This document shows positions 43,931-52,881 of a stretch of DNA of 64,000 bases, piece by piece. A program made the translations under genes and the position numbers. Positions within the stretch are counted from its first letter, which is position 1; each line of letters opens with the position of its first letter. The DNA comes from Rhodococcus sp. ARC_M6. GTDB lineage: Bacteria > Actinomycetota > Actinomycetes > Mycobacteriales > Mycobacteriaceae. Below the pieces are notes generated by a model that made no database searches, was not told the origin of the DNA, and saw only the letters and a list, made by a program, of their open reading frames with translations. The stretch spans positions 1 to 64,000 of the forward strand of contig NZ_JALGQH010000025.1 in the NCBI RefSeq assembly GCF_022810305.1. The letters run 5' to 3'.

Positions 43931-45724
43931 CTATTGCTTCACCACTTTGCGTCCGAGTAGGGATGCAAGGAGTCCGTTGACGAACCGCGCCTGGCGGCCG
44001 TTCACATCTGAATCTTCATCTGCAGTGCTGCCGATGGAGATGGACCGGGTTAATCCCGTTTCACTGATGAGCTCGGCCGCCAGGTGCGCTTCGCGGAAGG
44101 TCAGCCCGCCTTGATGCAGCATGTCGTCGACGCCCAATACGCGGCCGTCGATGATGTCCAGGTCGAAATGCACGTGCACTCCGTTGACACCTTGACCGGC
44201 CGCTGCGATCACGCGCGGCATCAGGGAAGCCATACCGTGGCGGTCGATTTCGTCGATAGTCACCAGTAGCACCCCGTATTCGTCGAGTGCGCGCTTGTGG
44301 CTGACGGTTGCGTTCTTGACCCCGACCAGCACGGTGTTTTCCAAACTCGGCCCGTGGCCGTCGGTAGCCAGGTGCAGCAGCTGCTCGATGTCACCGTGCG
44401 CTGCGAATACGATTGCGCCCAAGTCGGTTCCAGCGTCGGTGCCGATCGGAATCCGGGTGTTCTGCCAGGCGTCGGGCGACAACCACAGTGGCAATGTTGT
44501 GGATCCAGCTGCGATGGTTGCGCTTTCGGTGCACGTGTACCCGATCCCACTCACGTCGTCGCGCAAACCGTGTTCGAGAAGATGTCGGGACAATCCGTCA
44601 CGTCCGAGGTTGTGCAAAGCCAGAGTTGCGTTTGCAGCAACAGGTTCTGTGCCCAGGACATAACGCTTTTCGACGTACGGCGACGTCATCGCCATCAGTA
44701 GTGCGCCGTAGTCGATCGTGAAATCCACGCTCCCGCCCAGGCGGTATTCGTCGCCCGTCTCTCCGGCGTCGACAAGCAGATGATCGCTACTGGCGCTGAT
44801 GACCCTCAGTCGCGGATCGACCGGCGTCAGTCCTTCGGGTGAGATGTCTTCCCGGCCGATGGACAGGATGAGGCGTCGGCTGGGGGTGTCTTCGTGATCG
44901 AAGACCGGCCGCCGGCCGAACGCGTCTTCACCCGAAACGCCATAGGGCCGAGACGGTTTGATCTTGGCTTCGATGATGTCGGCCGTCAGAGTGAAGGCGT
45001 CTTTGTTGAGTAGCTCGTACAGCCCGGGGGGAGTGGGAGATTCGGCCAGTACGATGCTGGCCCCCAACCTGAGGTGGTTGATTCCCGCCGGCATGGCACC
45101 GGTTTCCAGGAGTGGCAGTGAGAATGTGTTGCCGCCGGAGACTATCGGCAGCTCGATCTTGAACCGCTTCTTTATCTCCTCGGCGATGTACACAAGATTG
45201 GACAGGTTGTCGACGGTGGGCTGAATGCCGCCGACACAGGCCAGGTTTGCGCCAATTCCGATCAGTCGGATTCCGTCGATGGGGAGGATCTGCGAGACGA
45301 CATCGAAGGCTTCGGCGGGCAGAATCCCTTCGCGGAGGTCGCCGAGGTCGATCATCAGCACGATGTCGTGGACCAGTCCGCGGGCATGAGCTGCGCGACC
45401 GAGAGCGTCGATTGTTGCCAGTTCGGAGTTGAGGCTGATGTCGGCGTAGCGCACGGTGTCGTCGATCTCGCTCAGTGATGGTGCACGGATGAGCATCAGG
45501 GGAACTGTGATTCCGTCGCGCCGAATCCGCGCGAGATTGTCGAGGCGCGAGTCGGCGATCTGGGCAACGCCGCCGCGGACCATGGCGCGCGCCACTTTGG
45601 GGGACCCGCACGTCGATTTGCTGACACCGGCCACCGATATGCTGTGCTGTCTGGACGCCTCGACCAGTACGCGCGCATTCTGTTCTATACGGCGCAGGTC
45701 GATGGTGATCGTCGGTCCGGTCAT
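43931..45724 (-). CDS. PLP-dependent (ornithine/alanine-type) racemase fused to a degenerate arginase-like domain
   Basis: 597 residues. The first 370 or so form a fold-type III PLP racemase: ITIDLRRIEQNARVL, then SVAGVSKSTCGSPKVA with the likely PLP lysine K36, and later GINHLRLGASIVL. This resembles ornithine racemase/YhfX-type enzymes. The last 200 or so residues resemble arginase/agmatinase: VHVHFDLDIIDG keeps two metal-ligand aspartates, but the GGDHS and DAHxD motifs are not found. So the ureohydrolase half is probably not catalytic in the normal way. ATG 45724 (MTGPTIT) has GGGGAG before it. It is divergent from the amino-acid permease gene. Confidence 0.82.
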   Translation of the reverse strand: MTGPTITIDLRRIEQNARVLVEASRQHSISVAGVSKSTCGSPKVARAMVRGGVAQIADSRLDNLARIRRDGITVPLMLIRAPSLSEIDDTVRYADISLNSELATIDALGRAAHARGLVHDIVLMIDLGDLREGILPAEAFDVVSQILPIDGIRLIGIGANLACVGGIQPTVDNLSNLVYIAEEIKKRFKIELPIVSGGNTFSLPLLETGAMPAGINHLRLGASIVLAESPTPPGLYELLNKDAFTLTADIIEAKIKPSRPYGVSGEDAFGRRPVFDHEDTPSRRLILSIGREDISPEGLTPVDPRLRVISASSDHLLVDAGETGDEYRLGGSVDFTIDYGALLMAMTSPYVEKRYVLGTEPVAANATLALHNLGRDGLSRHLLEHGLRDDVSGIGYTCTESATIAAGSTTLPLWLSPDAWQNTRIPIGTDAGTDLGAIVFAAHGDIEQLLHLATDGHGPSLENTVLVGVKNATVSHKRALDEYGVLLVTIDEIDRHGMASLMPRVIAAAGQGVNGVHVHFDLDIIDGRVLGVDDMLHQGGLTFREAHLAAELISETGLTRSISIGSTADEDSDVNGRQARFVNGLLASLLGRKVVKQ

Positions 45725-45870
45725 GAGCTCCCCGGTTTCTCGAAAGTCCGGGCGCAGACCGGACGGTTGGCGTGATCTAGACAACTTTGCTTCAACTGTT
45801 GTGCCCTAGGACACTTACGTGCAGTATGAGGATACAGCAGTTTCCTACCAGTCACTCTAGAGGAGCGTCG

Positions 45871-47304
45871 ATGGCTACTCTCGTCAAAAACGTACTTCGG
45901 CGCAAGCCTGCTACACAGATAGATAAGGAGACAGGAGCCGATACCGAAGGCGGTGAGCTGACCCGCAGTATCGGGTTGGTGCAGCTGTCGATGTTCGGCA
46001 TCGGCGCCACTATCGGTACGGGCATCTTCTTCGTCCTGTCCCAGGCCGTTCCGGTCGCCGGTCCGGCTGTGATCATCTCCTTCATCGTTGCCGGTGTTGT
46101 CGCCGGACTCACGGCAATCTGTTATGCCGAGTTGGCCGGAGCTGTCCCAGCGTCGGGCTCGTCGTACTCCTACGCCTACGCGACGCTCGGAGAGCTACCG
46201 GCCATGGCCGTCGGCGCTTGCCTGCTTCTCGAATACGGGGTGTCTGCCGCTGCTGTCTCCGTTGGGTGGTCGCAGTATCTCAATCAGTTGCTCGGTAATC
46301 TCTTCGGATTCCGGATCCCCGACGCGCTGTCCCAGGCCCCCGAGCAGGGCGGCATCATCAACCTGCCGGCTGTGATCCTCGTCTGCCTCTGCGGCGTTCT
46401 CCTCATTCGCGGTGCCAGTGAATCCGCCAAGGCCAACGCGATCATGGTGTCGATCAAGCTCGCGATTCTGCTGCTCTTCATCGTCGTCGGTATCGCCGGG
46501 TGGAACAGCAACCACTTCGCTGACTTCGCTCCGTTCGGATTCAGTGGCGTCATGTCCGCTGCCGGCATCATCTTCTTCTCGTACATCGGCCTCGACGCCG
46601 TGTCGACGGCCGGTGAAGAGGTCAAGAATCCGCGTCGAAACCTGCCGCTGGCCATCCTCATCGCTTTGGTATCGGTCACCGCGATCTACATCGCCGTCGT
46701 GGTTGTTGCCATCGGCGCTCAGGACTCCGCATCATTCGAAGGTCAAGAAGCCGGACTCTCCGCCATCCTCGAGCGAGTGACCGGATCTACTTGGCCGGGA
46801 ACGTTGTTGGCCGCCGGAGCGGTGATCTCGATCTGCAGCGTCACCCTCGTTGTCATCTACGGTCAGACCCGAATCTTGTTTGCGATGTCGCGCGACGGCA
46901 TGATTCCGTCCATCTTCCACAAGGTGAATCCGCGGACGCTCACTCCCGTTCCCAACACCATCATCGTCTGCATCGTCATCAGTATTTTGGCCGGATTCAT
47001 CCCCATTAATTTCCTCGCCGAGATGACCAGCATCGGAACCTTGGTAGCGTTCCTCGTGGTCTCGGTGGGTGTCATTCTCTTGCGACGCAGTGATCCGGAT
47101 CTGCCTCGTAGCTTCAAGGTTCCCGGGTATCCGGTGACTCCGATCCTGTCGATTCTGGGTTGCCTGTGGATCATCAAGGATCTTCGGACCGTCACGATCT
47201 ATGTGTTCCTCGTCTGGGTTTCCGTCGCAATCATCTGGTACTTCGCTTACTCTATGAAGCACTCCAAGTTGGGTAACCCGAAGCGAACCGAGGTTGAGTC
47301 ATGA
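45871..47304 (+). CDS. APC family amino acid permease
   Basis: 477 residues, about 12 membrane helices. The first helix has the APC signature GIGATIGTGIFF; CYAELAGAVPASGSSYSYAY and FFSYIGLDAVSTAGEEVKNPRRNLP follow. It resembles the cationic amino acid transporter branch, consistent with an ornithine/alanine racemase next door, though the substrate is unproven. ATG 45871 has AGAGGA upstream; an N-terminal extension from 45787 lacks conservation. The stop overlaps the Usp gene by four bases (ATGA). Confidence 0.93.
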   Translation: MATLVKNVLRRKPATQIDKETGADTEGGELTRSIGLVQLSMFGIGATIGTGIFFVLSQAVPVAGPAVIISFIVAGVVAGLTAICYAELAGAVPASGSSYSYAYATLGELPAMAVGACLLLEYGVSAAAVSVGWSQYLNQLLGNLFGFRIPDALSQAPEQGGIINLPAVILVCLCGVLLIRGASESAKANAIMVSIKLAILLLFIVVGIAGWNSNHFADFAPFGFSGVMSAAGIIFFSYIGLDAVSTAGEEVKNPRRNLPLAILIALVSVTAIYIAVVVVAIGAQDSASFEGQEAGLSAILERVTGSTWPGTLLAAGAVISICSVTLVVIYGQTRILFAMSRDGMIPSIFHKVNPRTLTPVPNTIIVCIVISILAGFIPINFLAEMTSIGTLVAFLVVSVGVILLRRSDPDLPRSFKVPGYPVTPILSILGCLWIIKDLRTVTIYVFLVWVSVAIIWYFAYSMKHSKLGNPKRTEVES

Positions 47305-48227
47305 CTCTCCTCGCAGGCTACGCACCGGACCACAGCAGCGTCGGAACCATTCATCTCGCAACACTGTTGGCGAGATCTTCCGGTGAACCGCTGATCGTGT
47401 GCTCGGTAATTCCGTCTCCGCCGCAACCCGGAATGATGCGTGTCGACGCCGAGTACCACCAGCAACTACGCGCCGAAGCCGAAGAGGCACTGGCGAAGGC
47501 GCGTGCCGAGGTTCCCGCGGACATCGATGCCCAGTACGTCATCCACGAGGCGAATTCCACCGCCGGTGGCCTACTAGACCTCGTTCACGAGCGCGACGCG
47601 AAGATGATCATCCTGGACTCGTCGACGGCCGGAGTTTTCGGTCACGTGGCGCTCGGCAGTGTGACTTCTCGACTCCTTCATAGTTCCGACGTTCCGGTAG
47701 CGCTGGCACCCCGAGGTTTCCGGGTCAAGAAAAACGAAGTGGTGCGGCGAGTTACCGCCGCCTATTCCGGTACTCCCGATCAGGACGAGCTCGTTTTGGC
47801 TGCTGCAACAGTTGCCGCGAGGGTTAGCGCGGGACTTCGTCTGGCTGCCTTCGCCGTTCGTTCCTCGGCGCAGTACACCACCACCCTCGGCACCGAAGGT
47901 GATAACCAAGTGGTCATGGAATGGGCTGAAGTTGTCGAGCGGGAGACCAACGCCGCATTCGAGCGGGTGCGAGCCTTGCCGGAGACGCCCGACAGCATGG
48001 AAGCCGTTGTCGGTCATGGCCGCAACTGGGACGAGGCGCTCGAAGATATCGACTGGGATCGCGGTGACGTATTGACCGTCGGATCAAGTCAGGCCGGACC
48101 CATCGCCCGAGTATTCCTCGGATCGCGGGCCGCGAAAATCGTTCGCTACTCACCGGTTCCGGTGGTGGTGGTTCCTCGGTCGGCGTCGACAAGAATTGTC
48201 GATCAAGCCGAAGCTGACGCGAAATAG
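47301..48227 (+). CDS. tandem universal stress protein
   Basis: 308 residues with two Usp domains. The first ends with the nucleotide-loop motif GSVTSRLLHSSDVPVALAP and the second with GSRAAKIVRYSPVPVVVVP. These correspond to the G-x2-G-x9-G(S/T) type motif, partly changed (GSVTSR lacks the second glycine), so ATP binding may be weak. It overlaps the permease gene by four bases, a common pairing of APC transporters with Usp proteins. A role as a cytosolic regulator of the permease is inferred. A strong terminator follows at 48231. Confidence 0.92.
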   Translation: MTLLAGYAPDHSSVGTIHLATLLARSSGEPLIVCSVIPSPPQPGMMRVDAEYHQQLRAEAEEALAKARAEVPADIDAQYVIHEANSTAGGLLDLVHERDAKMIILDSSTAGVFGHVALGSVTSRLLHSSDVPVALAPRGFRVKKNEVVRRVTAAYSGTPDQDELVLAAATVAARVSAGLRLAAFAVRSSAQYTTTLGTEGDNQVVMEWAEVVERETNAAFERVRALPETPDSMEAVVGHGRNWDEALEDIDWDRGDVLTVGSSQAGPIARVFLGSRAAKIVRYSPVPVVVVPRSASTRIVDQAEADAK

Positions 48228-48230
48228 AAG

Positions 48231-48260
48231 TCAGGGCCGACGCATACGCGTCGGCCCTGA
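48231..48260. terminator. bidirectional terminator after the Usp gene
   Basis: A perfect 13-bp stem: TCAGGGCCGACGC at 48231-48243 pairs with GCGTCGGCCCTGA at 48248-48260 around a four-base loop (ATAC). The flanks are only weakly T-rich. It lies between the convergent ends at 48227 and 48285. Confidence 0.8.
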
Positions 48261-48284
48261 TTCGTTGTCTCAGTACAGTTTGTT

Positions 48285-49289
48285 TCAGTACGTACGAATG
48301 AACAGTGCGGGGTCCGTATCCGGAACCTGCGACACCTGCTCGCGCGCAACCAGATGGCGCAGATGCGCAGCACCTTCGGACAATGCCATGGTCTTGCCCA
48401 TCGGTGAAATCTCCGACCACGGCTTGTACCACTTCATGTGCGCCGCAACGTCCCATACAGTCAGCTTCTGATCGGCAAAAGCTTCGAGCAGGTGTTCGAG
48501 ACGTTCCTCGTGATGCTCGATCAGCTCGCCCGCGCGGCCACCGACACTGTCGATCGGAATGCCATGAGCGCCCAGGCCGCGCGTGATGTCCATGGTCTGG
48601 ACGCGTCGTAGTGAAGCGAAGAAATCGGCCAACGCGTCACGTTCTTCGAGGGGGTACGTGAAGTTTCCGACGTGCGGGGTCGTCTTCTGCAAGACATGGT
48701 CGCCGGTGAACATGACATTCGCGTCTTCGAGATAGAAGCAGACGTGGCCCGGCGTGTGTCCGGGGGTGTAGACGACGCGGAGTCCACGACCGGTCAGCGC
48801 GATGATCTCGTTGTCCGAGAGAATGCGGTCCGGAGCGGACTCGATGCCGACCGGAGAATCTCCTTCGGCGGCTGAATGCCGGAAAGCTTCGCGATCGGCT
48901 TCCGGTGCCCCAGCCTTGGTCATGTTGCCGAGTTGATGTGCCATCCAGTCGTCATCGCGAGTGGTGGCCATCTTGTTGAAGAGGTCGTGATCGTCCTCGT
49001 GCATTGCGATCCAGGCGCCCGAAGCCTCGCGTACCCGGCCGCATAGGCCCGTGTGGTCAGGATGGAAGTGCGTCACGACAACGCCCTCGATATCGGTGAC
49101 CGAATGACCGATCTCCGCCAAGCCGGCGTTGAGGCCCTGCCAGCCGTTGTCATCGCCCCAACCAGCATCGACGAGGATCAAACCGTTGGGAGATTCCATC
49201 GCGTAGACCAGCGTATTGCCCAGCGGGTTATTTGTGATGGGGACTGGAATCTGGAATATGCCATCACCGATGGCAGCTGCACCGTTCAT
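48285..49289 (-). CDS. MBL-fold metallo-hydrolase
   Basis: 334 residues of the metallo-beta-lactamase superfamily. The metal motif is THFHPDHTG (H74, H76, D78, H79), followed by GRGLRVVYTPGHTPGHVCFYL and MFTGDHVLQKTTPHV. The C-terminal helical part (HHEERLEHLLEAFADQKLTVWDVAAHM) is like that of glyoxalase-II/lactonase-like members. The substrate is unknown. ATG 49289 has a GAGGT ribosome site nearby. It is divergent from the oxidoreductase gene with a 309-base gap. Confidence 0.9.
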   Translation of the reverse strand: MNGAAAIGDGIFQIPVPITNNPLGNTLVYAMESPNGLILVDAGWGDDNGWQGLNAGLAEIGHSVTDIEGVVVTHFHPDHTGLCGRVREASGAWIAMHEDDHDLFNKMATTRDDDWMAHQLGNMTKAGAPEADREAFRHSAAEGDSPVGIESAPDRILSDNEIIALTGRGLRVVYTPGHTPGHVCFYLEDANVMFTGDHVLQKTTPHVGNFTYPLEERDALADFFASLRRVQTMDITRGLGAHGIPIDSVGGRAGELIEHHEERLEHLLEAFADQKLTVWDVAAHMKWYKPWSEISPMGKTMALSEGAAHLRHLVAREQVSQVPDTDPALFIRTY

Positions 49290-49462
49290 CTGTCGTACCT
49301 CATTTACCGATAAGGGAATCTGTTTCTATGTCCTTCATGTTTACCGTGCGCTCGTCTGGTGCGTGACGCTGGTCCTACTTGGCGGGAATCGTCAGCACTT
49401 GGCGACGATTTCGAATCGATGAGAGTTTTATCAGTAGTTCTCTCGCCTTGATTGGAAAGTTG

Positions 49463-49490
49463 TTGAGCGGGTTGTTGTTTCGAATATTCT
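49463..49490 (+). promoter_or_regulatory. possible sigma-70-type promoter for the flavin oxidoreductase
   Basis: TTGAGC at 49463-49468 and TATTCT at 49485-49490 are separated by 16 bases and lie about 110 bases before the start at 49599. Otherwise I see nothing in the 309-base gap between 49290 and 49598. The match is moderate and was not tested. Confidence 0.35.
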
Positions 49491-49598
49491 AGAGCCGGGG
49501 CGGCACTGATCGGGCGTGGCTCTCGCGGTTCCCCGGCTGTCGCAGAAACTAGCCTGCGAAGCACAGGCACCCCGCGGGGTTCGAAGGAGAGTCGGGTC

Positions 49599-50699
49599 AT
49601 GCGTTTTCAGGTTCTGGACATCATTTTCAATCCGCCTCACCCCGTGACCGGAGAGGAAGTTGCCCCGTCGGACAGGCTCAACAGAGTGGTTGAACTTGCA
49701 GTTCTCGCCGAAGAGTTGGGGATCGATTCCTTCTCGGTCGGGGAGCGTCATGCAGGTCCCGTACTTTCCTCTGCGCCGACGGTTGTTCTGGGCGCAATTG
49801 CGCAGGCCACAGATAGAATCCTGCTGTCGACGGGTGTGACCGTCCTGTCGTTGCTTGACCCGATCCGCGTTGCCGAGGACTTCGGAACTATCGATCAACT
49901 CAGTCGTGGACGGCTCGAAATCGTGATTGGTAAAGGCAATGAGGTACTGCAGTACCCGCTACTCGGTCTTGACATCACCAAGCAGTACGAGTATTTGACC
50001 GAGAACTACGAACTCCTCAAACTCCTGATCAGCGAGGAAGACGTCAAGTGGGTCGGTACCCACCGGCCGTCGCTCGAGAACGCGACGACACTTCCCCGTC
50101 CGTACGACGGACCTTTCCGTATCTGGCATGGGTCCGCGACATCCTTCGAAGCCGTCGAACTTGCCGCCAAGTGGGGCGACCCCATAGTTACTGCCAACGC
50201 ACTCCAGCCGCGTGAGAACTACAAGGTGCTGATCGACCACTACCGCGAGCAGTCCATAGCGCATGGCCATGATCCGTCCAAGGCGTACGTCGGCTCGGGC
50301 TCGGGCGGCCTTTTCCTTGGGGACACCACCGAGCGAGCTGTGGAGGAGTTCCGCCCCATTTACGAAGGCGCAGTCGCTCAGGCGGACAAGCGTAAGCACG
50401 ATCCCAAGGCAGTCGGAAAGTCGACGAGTTTCCGGACCATCGAAGAAGCCGTCGACCGTGGCCCGGCGTTGGTCGGGTCTTCGGAGCGCGTCGCCGAAAA
50501 GATCCTGGATTACTACGAGAGCTACGGCCACGACTTTCAGTCGGTATCGGTCAACCATGTGCTCGACTTCGAGCGGCAGAAGGACACTGTGCGCAGGTTT
50601 GCAGAAGAAGTGATTCCACTGGTGAAGGCGGAGGTGTCCACCACGCTGTGGACCTCCGCAGACCAGGATCGGGCGAAGGGATTTACTGCGGTTGGCTGA
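49599..50699 (+). CDS. LLM-class (bacterial luciferase-like) flavin-dependent oxidoreductase
   Basis: 366 residues with the luciferase-like TIM-barrel pattern: LAEELGIDSFSVGERH near the start, ATDRILLSTGVTVLSLLDPIRVAED, LSRGRLEIVIGKGN, and a C-terminal SVNHVLDFERQKDTVRRFAEEVIPLV. Such enzymes use reduced FMN or F420 and oxidise varied substrates; the cofactor and substrate cannot be read from the sequence. ATG 49599 has GAAGGAGAG upstream. It appears monocistronic, with a possible promoter at 49463. Confidence 0.9.
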   Translation: MRFQVLDIIFNPPHPVTGEEVAPSDRLNRVVELAVLAEELGIDSFSVGERHAGPVLSSAPTVVLGAIAQATDRILLSTGVTVLSLLDPIRVAEDFGTIDQLSRGRLEIVIGKGNEVLQYPLLGLDITKQYEYLTENYELLKLLISEEDVKWVGTHRPSLENATTLPRPYDGPFRIWHGSATSFEAVELAAKWGDPIVTANALQPRENYKVLIDHYREQSIAHGHDPSKAYVGSGSGGLFLGDTTERAVEEFRPIYEGAVAQADKRKHDPKAVGKSTSFRTIEEAVDRGPALVGSSERVAEKILDYYESYGHDFQSVSVNHVLDFERQKDTVRRFAEEVIPLVKAEVSTTLWTSADQDRAKGFTAVG

Positions 50700-50826
50700 G
50701 CTAAAGATGCTCACTCTGAAGTAGGCAGGACCGCTGCTGCTCCCTCCCCACGCCTGCCGTAACTTAGCAACTTGATATAACGGTCGGTTTTGGCTGAATT
50801 GACGTCATGTGGGTGGGAGTAGTGCG

Positions 50827-52881
50827 TTGACTGTGGGTGTTAACTCGCTTCCCGCGACAGAACTGAGCCAGACCCTCTGGGTTGATCTCTTTCCTTGGCT
50901 GGATAACTACGTTTCGGATCGTGCCGCACTGCTCGAGCCGTTGGCGCCCTCGCCGGACTGGTGGTTCAGCGAATCACCGTCCTTTACCGCGCTGGAAGTT
51001 GACCTCGAGAAGGTCCTGTCCGAGCTGGCAGCGCTCTACATCGCACACCACGCGTCGGAAGTGTTGAGCGTGAGTTTTCCGCTCGTTGACCCGGCGCTGC
51101 CTCTTGCCGCGCTGGTACTCGATACCCGAGCTTCGACGTCGCTCGGGCGATTGACGTCTGGCAAAGCTATCGGCGCCCTGCTCGAGCACACAACCACAGC
51201 GATCTTCGGTGTTCGTGGGACTAGTGAGCAGAGCGTCCATGATGTGGTTCTGAACTTGCTGGTGTGCGCTGTGATGGCGGATCCCCGGTCGCGCATCGAG
51301 GGGGAGGACGACAGTGCCTCCACGCCGGCGATTACGGCCTTGCTCGACGACCTCGAACAGTTGGCGATGTGGCGACGCGTCCGCGGTCAGGATGCTCGGC
51401 CATTGGTCACGGTTGAGATCGACGACGAGTCGCCGGAGCCGATTCAGGAATTGGCGGCACGGATCTCTGCGCTTACTCCGAACGATCTGCCGGATGCTGA
51501 TCGCACGGATGTCATGGACGAGATCGACAACCTGTTTTCGCAACTCGATGAACGTGAATCTCTGGTCTTGCGTGAGCGACTCGTGGCACGGGTGCCGCAG
51601 CGGCGGGGTGCAATCGGAGCCAGAATCGGAGTGGGTTCGGGGCGCGTGGGGCAGATCGAATCTGAGGTGAAGGCAAAACTGAACGCTGCCTGCGGTTTTG
51701 GGACGGCTGTCGGGAACACTCTCGCGAGCCTTCGGCTCGAAATTCAGCCGGTGGCCTCGCTGGAACGACTACTGGAACTGCATCCGAGTATCGCCGCGGA
51801 AGTTCCCGGCTACGGTGTGCCGCTGTGGTTGGTTCTCGATCGCCTGGACGACTATTTCGAGGTGACCGACGGCTGGGCCGCAGCGCCGGGGGTGGCAGCG
51901 GCCAAGAAGCGAACCCAGACTTTGCTCGAAGATTTCGAGTCGCCGAATGGTGTTGTTGCTCTTGGTGATGTCGCAGAATCGGTATCGATGTCTCGAAGCG
52001 AACTCGAAAAGTGGCTTGCCTGGTGCGGAGTCATCGTTGTAGCGGGTTCCGCGCTCACCCGCGTGCGGCGTATATCTGATCTGGCAATCGGCGGGTTGGA
52101 AGCTCTGGGTTCGTCGCAAACGGTAGCCGAGTTGGTTGACGCATTGCAGTTCGATCGTTCCGAACGATCTCTCGAGCGAGCCCTCGAAGCGGATGATCGT
52201 GCTTTGTTCGACGGTGGTCGGTGGCACCTCCAAGCCTGGGGTAGTGCAGATTCCGTTGCCGAAGAGAGCGCTTCGGAAGTTAGTGACTTCAATGTCGACG
52301 GTGACGGAATTGTGCGACGTAAACGCACTCGCAATGTCTGGAAGACGCCCGAGCAGACGCGACGCCTGTATCGATCGGGCGGTACCTGGCGCTACCGGAC
52401 GACAGTGACTGCGGAGCACTTACGGGGCTCGGGATTTGCTGTGCCGGCCGGCGTCGCAGTCGCCGCGGGTTGCGTGCGGGGCGAGACTCTTGAACTCGAC
52501 AGTCATCTTGGTGTGCAAGCGGTTCGGTGGACTGGGCCCCAGCCGACCCTGGGAACTATCCGCCGATTCCTTCGCGAACTTTCCGTGGTCGAGGGTGAGG
52601 ACGTGCTCCTCGAACTGTGGCACGACGGAAGCTTCCGGGTGGTTCGGCCGGCAATTGTGCACTCGGATATCGATCCGCTCCGGCAGGCGCTTGCCCAGAT
52701 CGGCAATCGTGAACCGCTGCGCACTTCGGAGAGACACATTATCCGGATCCTCGCGGAAGCAGTCGGTTTGGTGGGCGAAGACCGTCCACGAAAGATATTG
52801 AGAGCGTACGAAGATCGTGGTGAGGACGCGATCATCGACTTGTTGGAAGCTGCGTGGGTCAAGGAGGTGCCAGATGCCTGA
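50827..52881 (+). CDS. sigma-70 region 4-like HTH protein of the Z1/MORC island
   Basis: 684 residues. Residues about 232-290 (LFSQLDERESLVLRERLVAR ... IGARIGVGSGRVGQIESEVKAKL) match sigma factor region 4: DEREx-x-LRxR, then a helix-turn-helix and RVxQIE. There is no region 2, so it is not a conventional sigma factor. The rest is helical with a beta-rich C-terminus (GTWRYRTTVTAEHLRG) and unassigned. TTG 50827 is favoured because GGGAG lies seven bases before it, although GTG 50809 is possible. The stop overlaps the next start by eight bases, so it belongs to the Z1/MORC operon as first gene. It may sense or bind DNA. Confidence 0.7.
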   Translation: MTVGVNSLPATELSQTLWVDLFPWLDNYVSDRAALLEPLAPSPDWWFSESPSFTALEVDLEKVLSELAALYIAHHASEVLSVSFPLVDPALPLAALVLDTRASTSLGRLTSGKAIGALLEHTTTAIFGVRGTSEQSVHDVVLNLLVCAVMADPRSRIEGEDDSASTPAITALLDDLEQLAMWRRVRGQDARPLVTVEIDDESPEPIQELAARISALTPNDLPDADRTDVMDEIDNLFSQLDERESLVLRERLVARVPQRRGAIGARIGVGSGRVGQIESEVKAKLNAACGFGTAVGNTLASLRLEIQPVASLERLLELHPSIAAEVPGYGVPLWLVLDRLDDYFEVTDGWAAAPGVAAAKKRTQTLLEDFESPNGVVALGDVAESVSMSRSELEKWLAWCGVIVVAGSALTRVRRISDLAIGGLEALGSSQTVAELVDALQFDRSERSLERALEADDRALFDGGRWHLQAWGSADSVAEESASEVSDFNVDGDGIVRRKRTRNVWKTPEQTRRLYRSGGTWRYRTTVTAEHLRGSGFAVPAGVAVAAGCVRGETLELDSHLGVQAVRWTGPQPTLGTIRRFLRELSVVEGEDVLLELWHDGSFRVVRPAIVHSDIDPLRQALAQIGNREPLRTSERHIIRILAEAVGLVGEDRPRKILRAYEDRGEDAIIDLLEAAWVKEVPDA

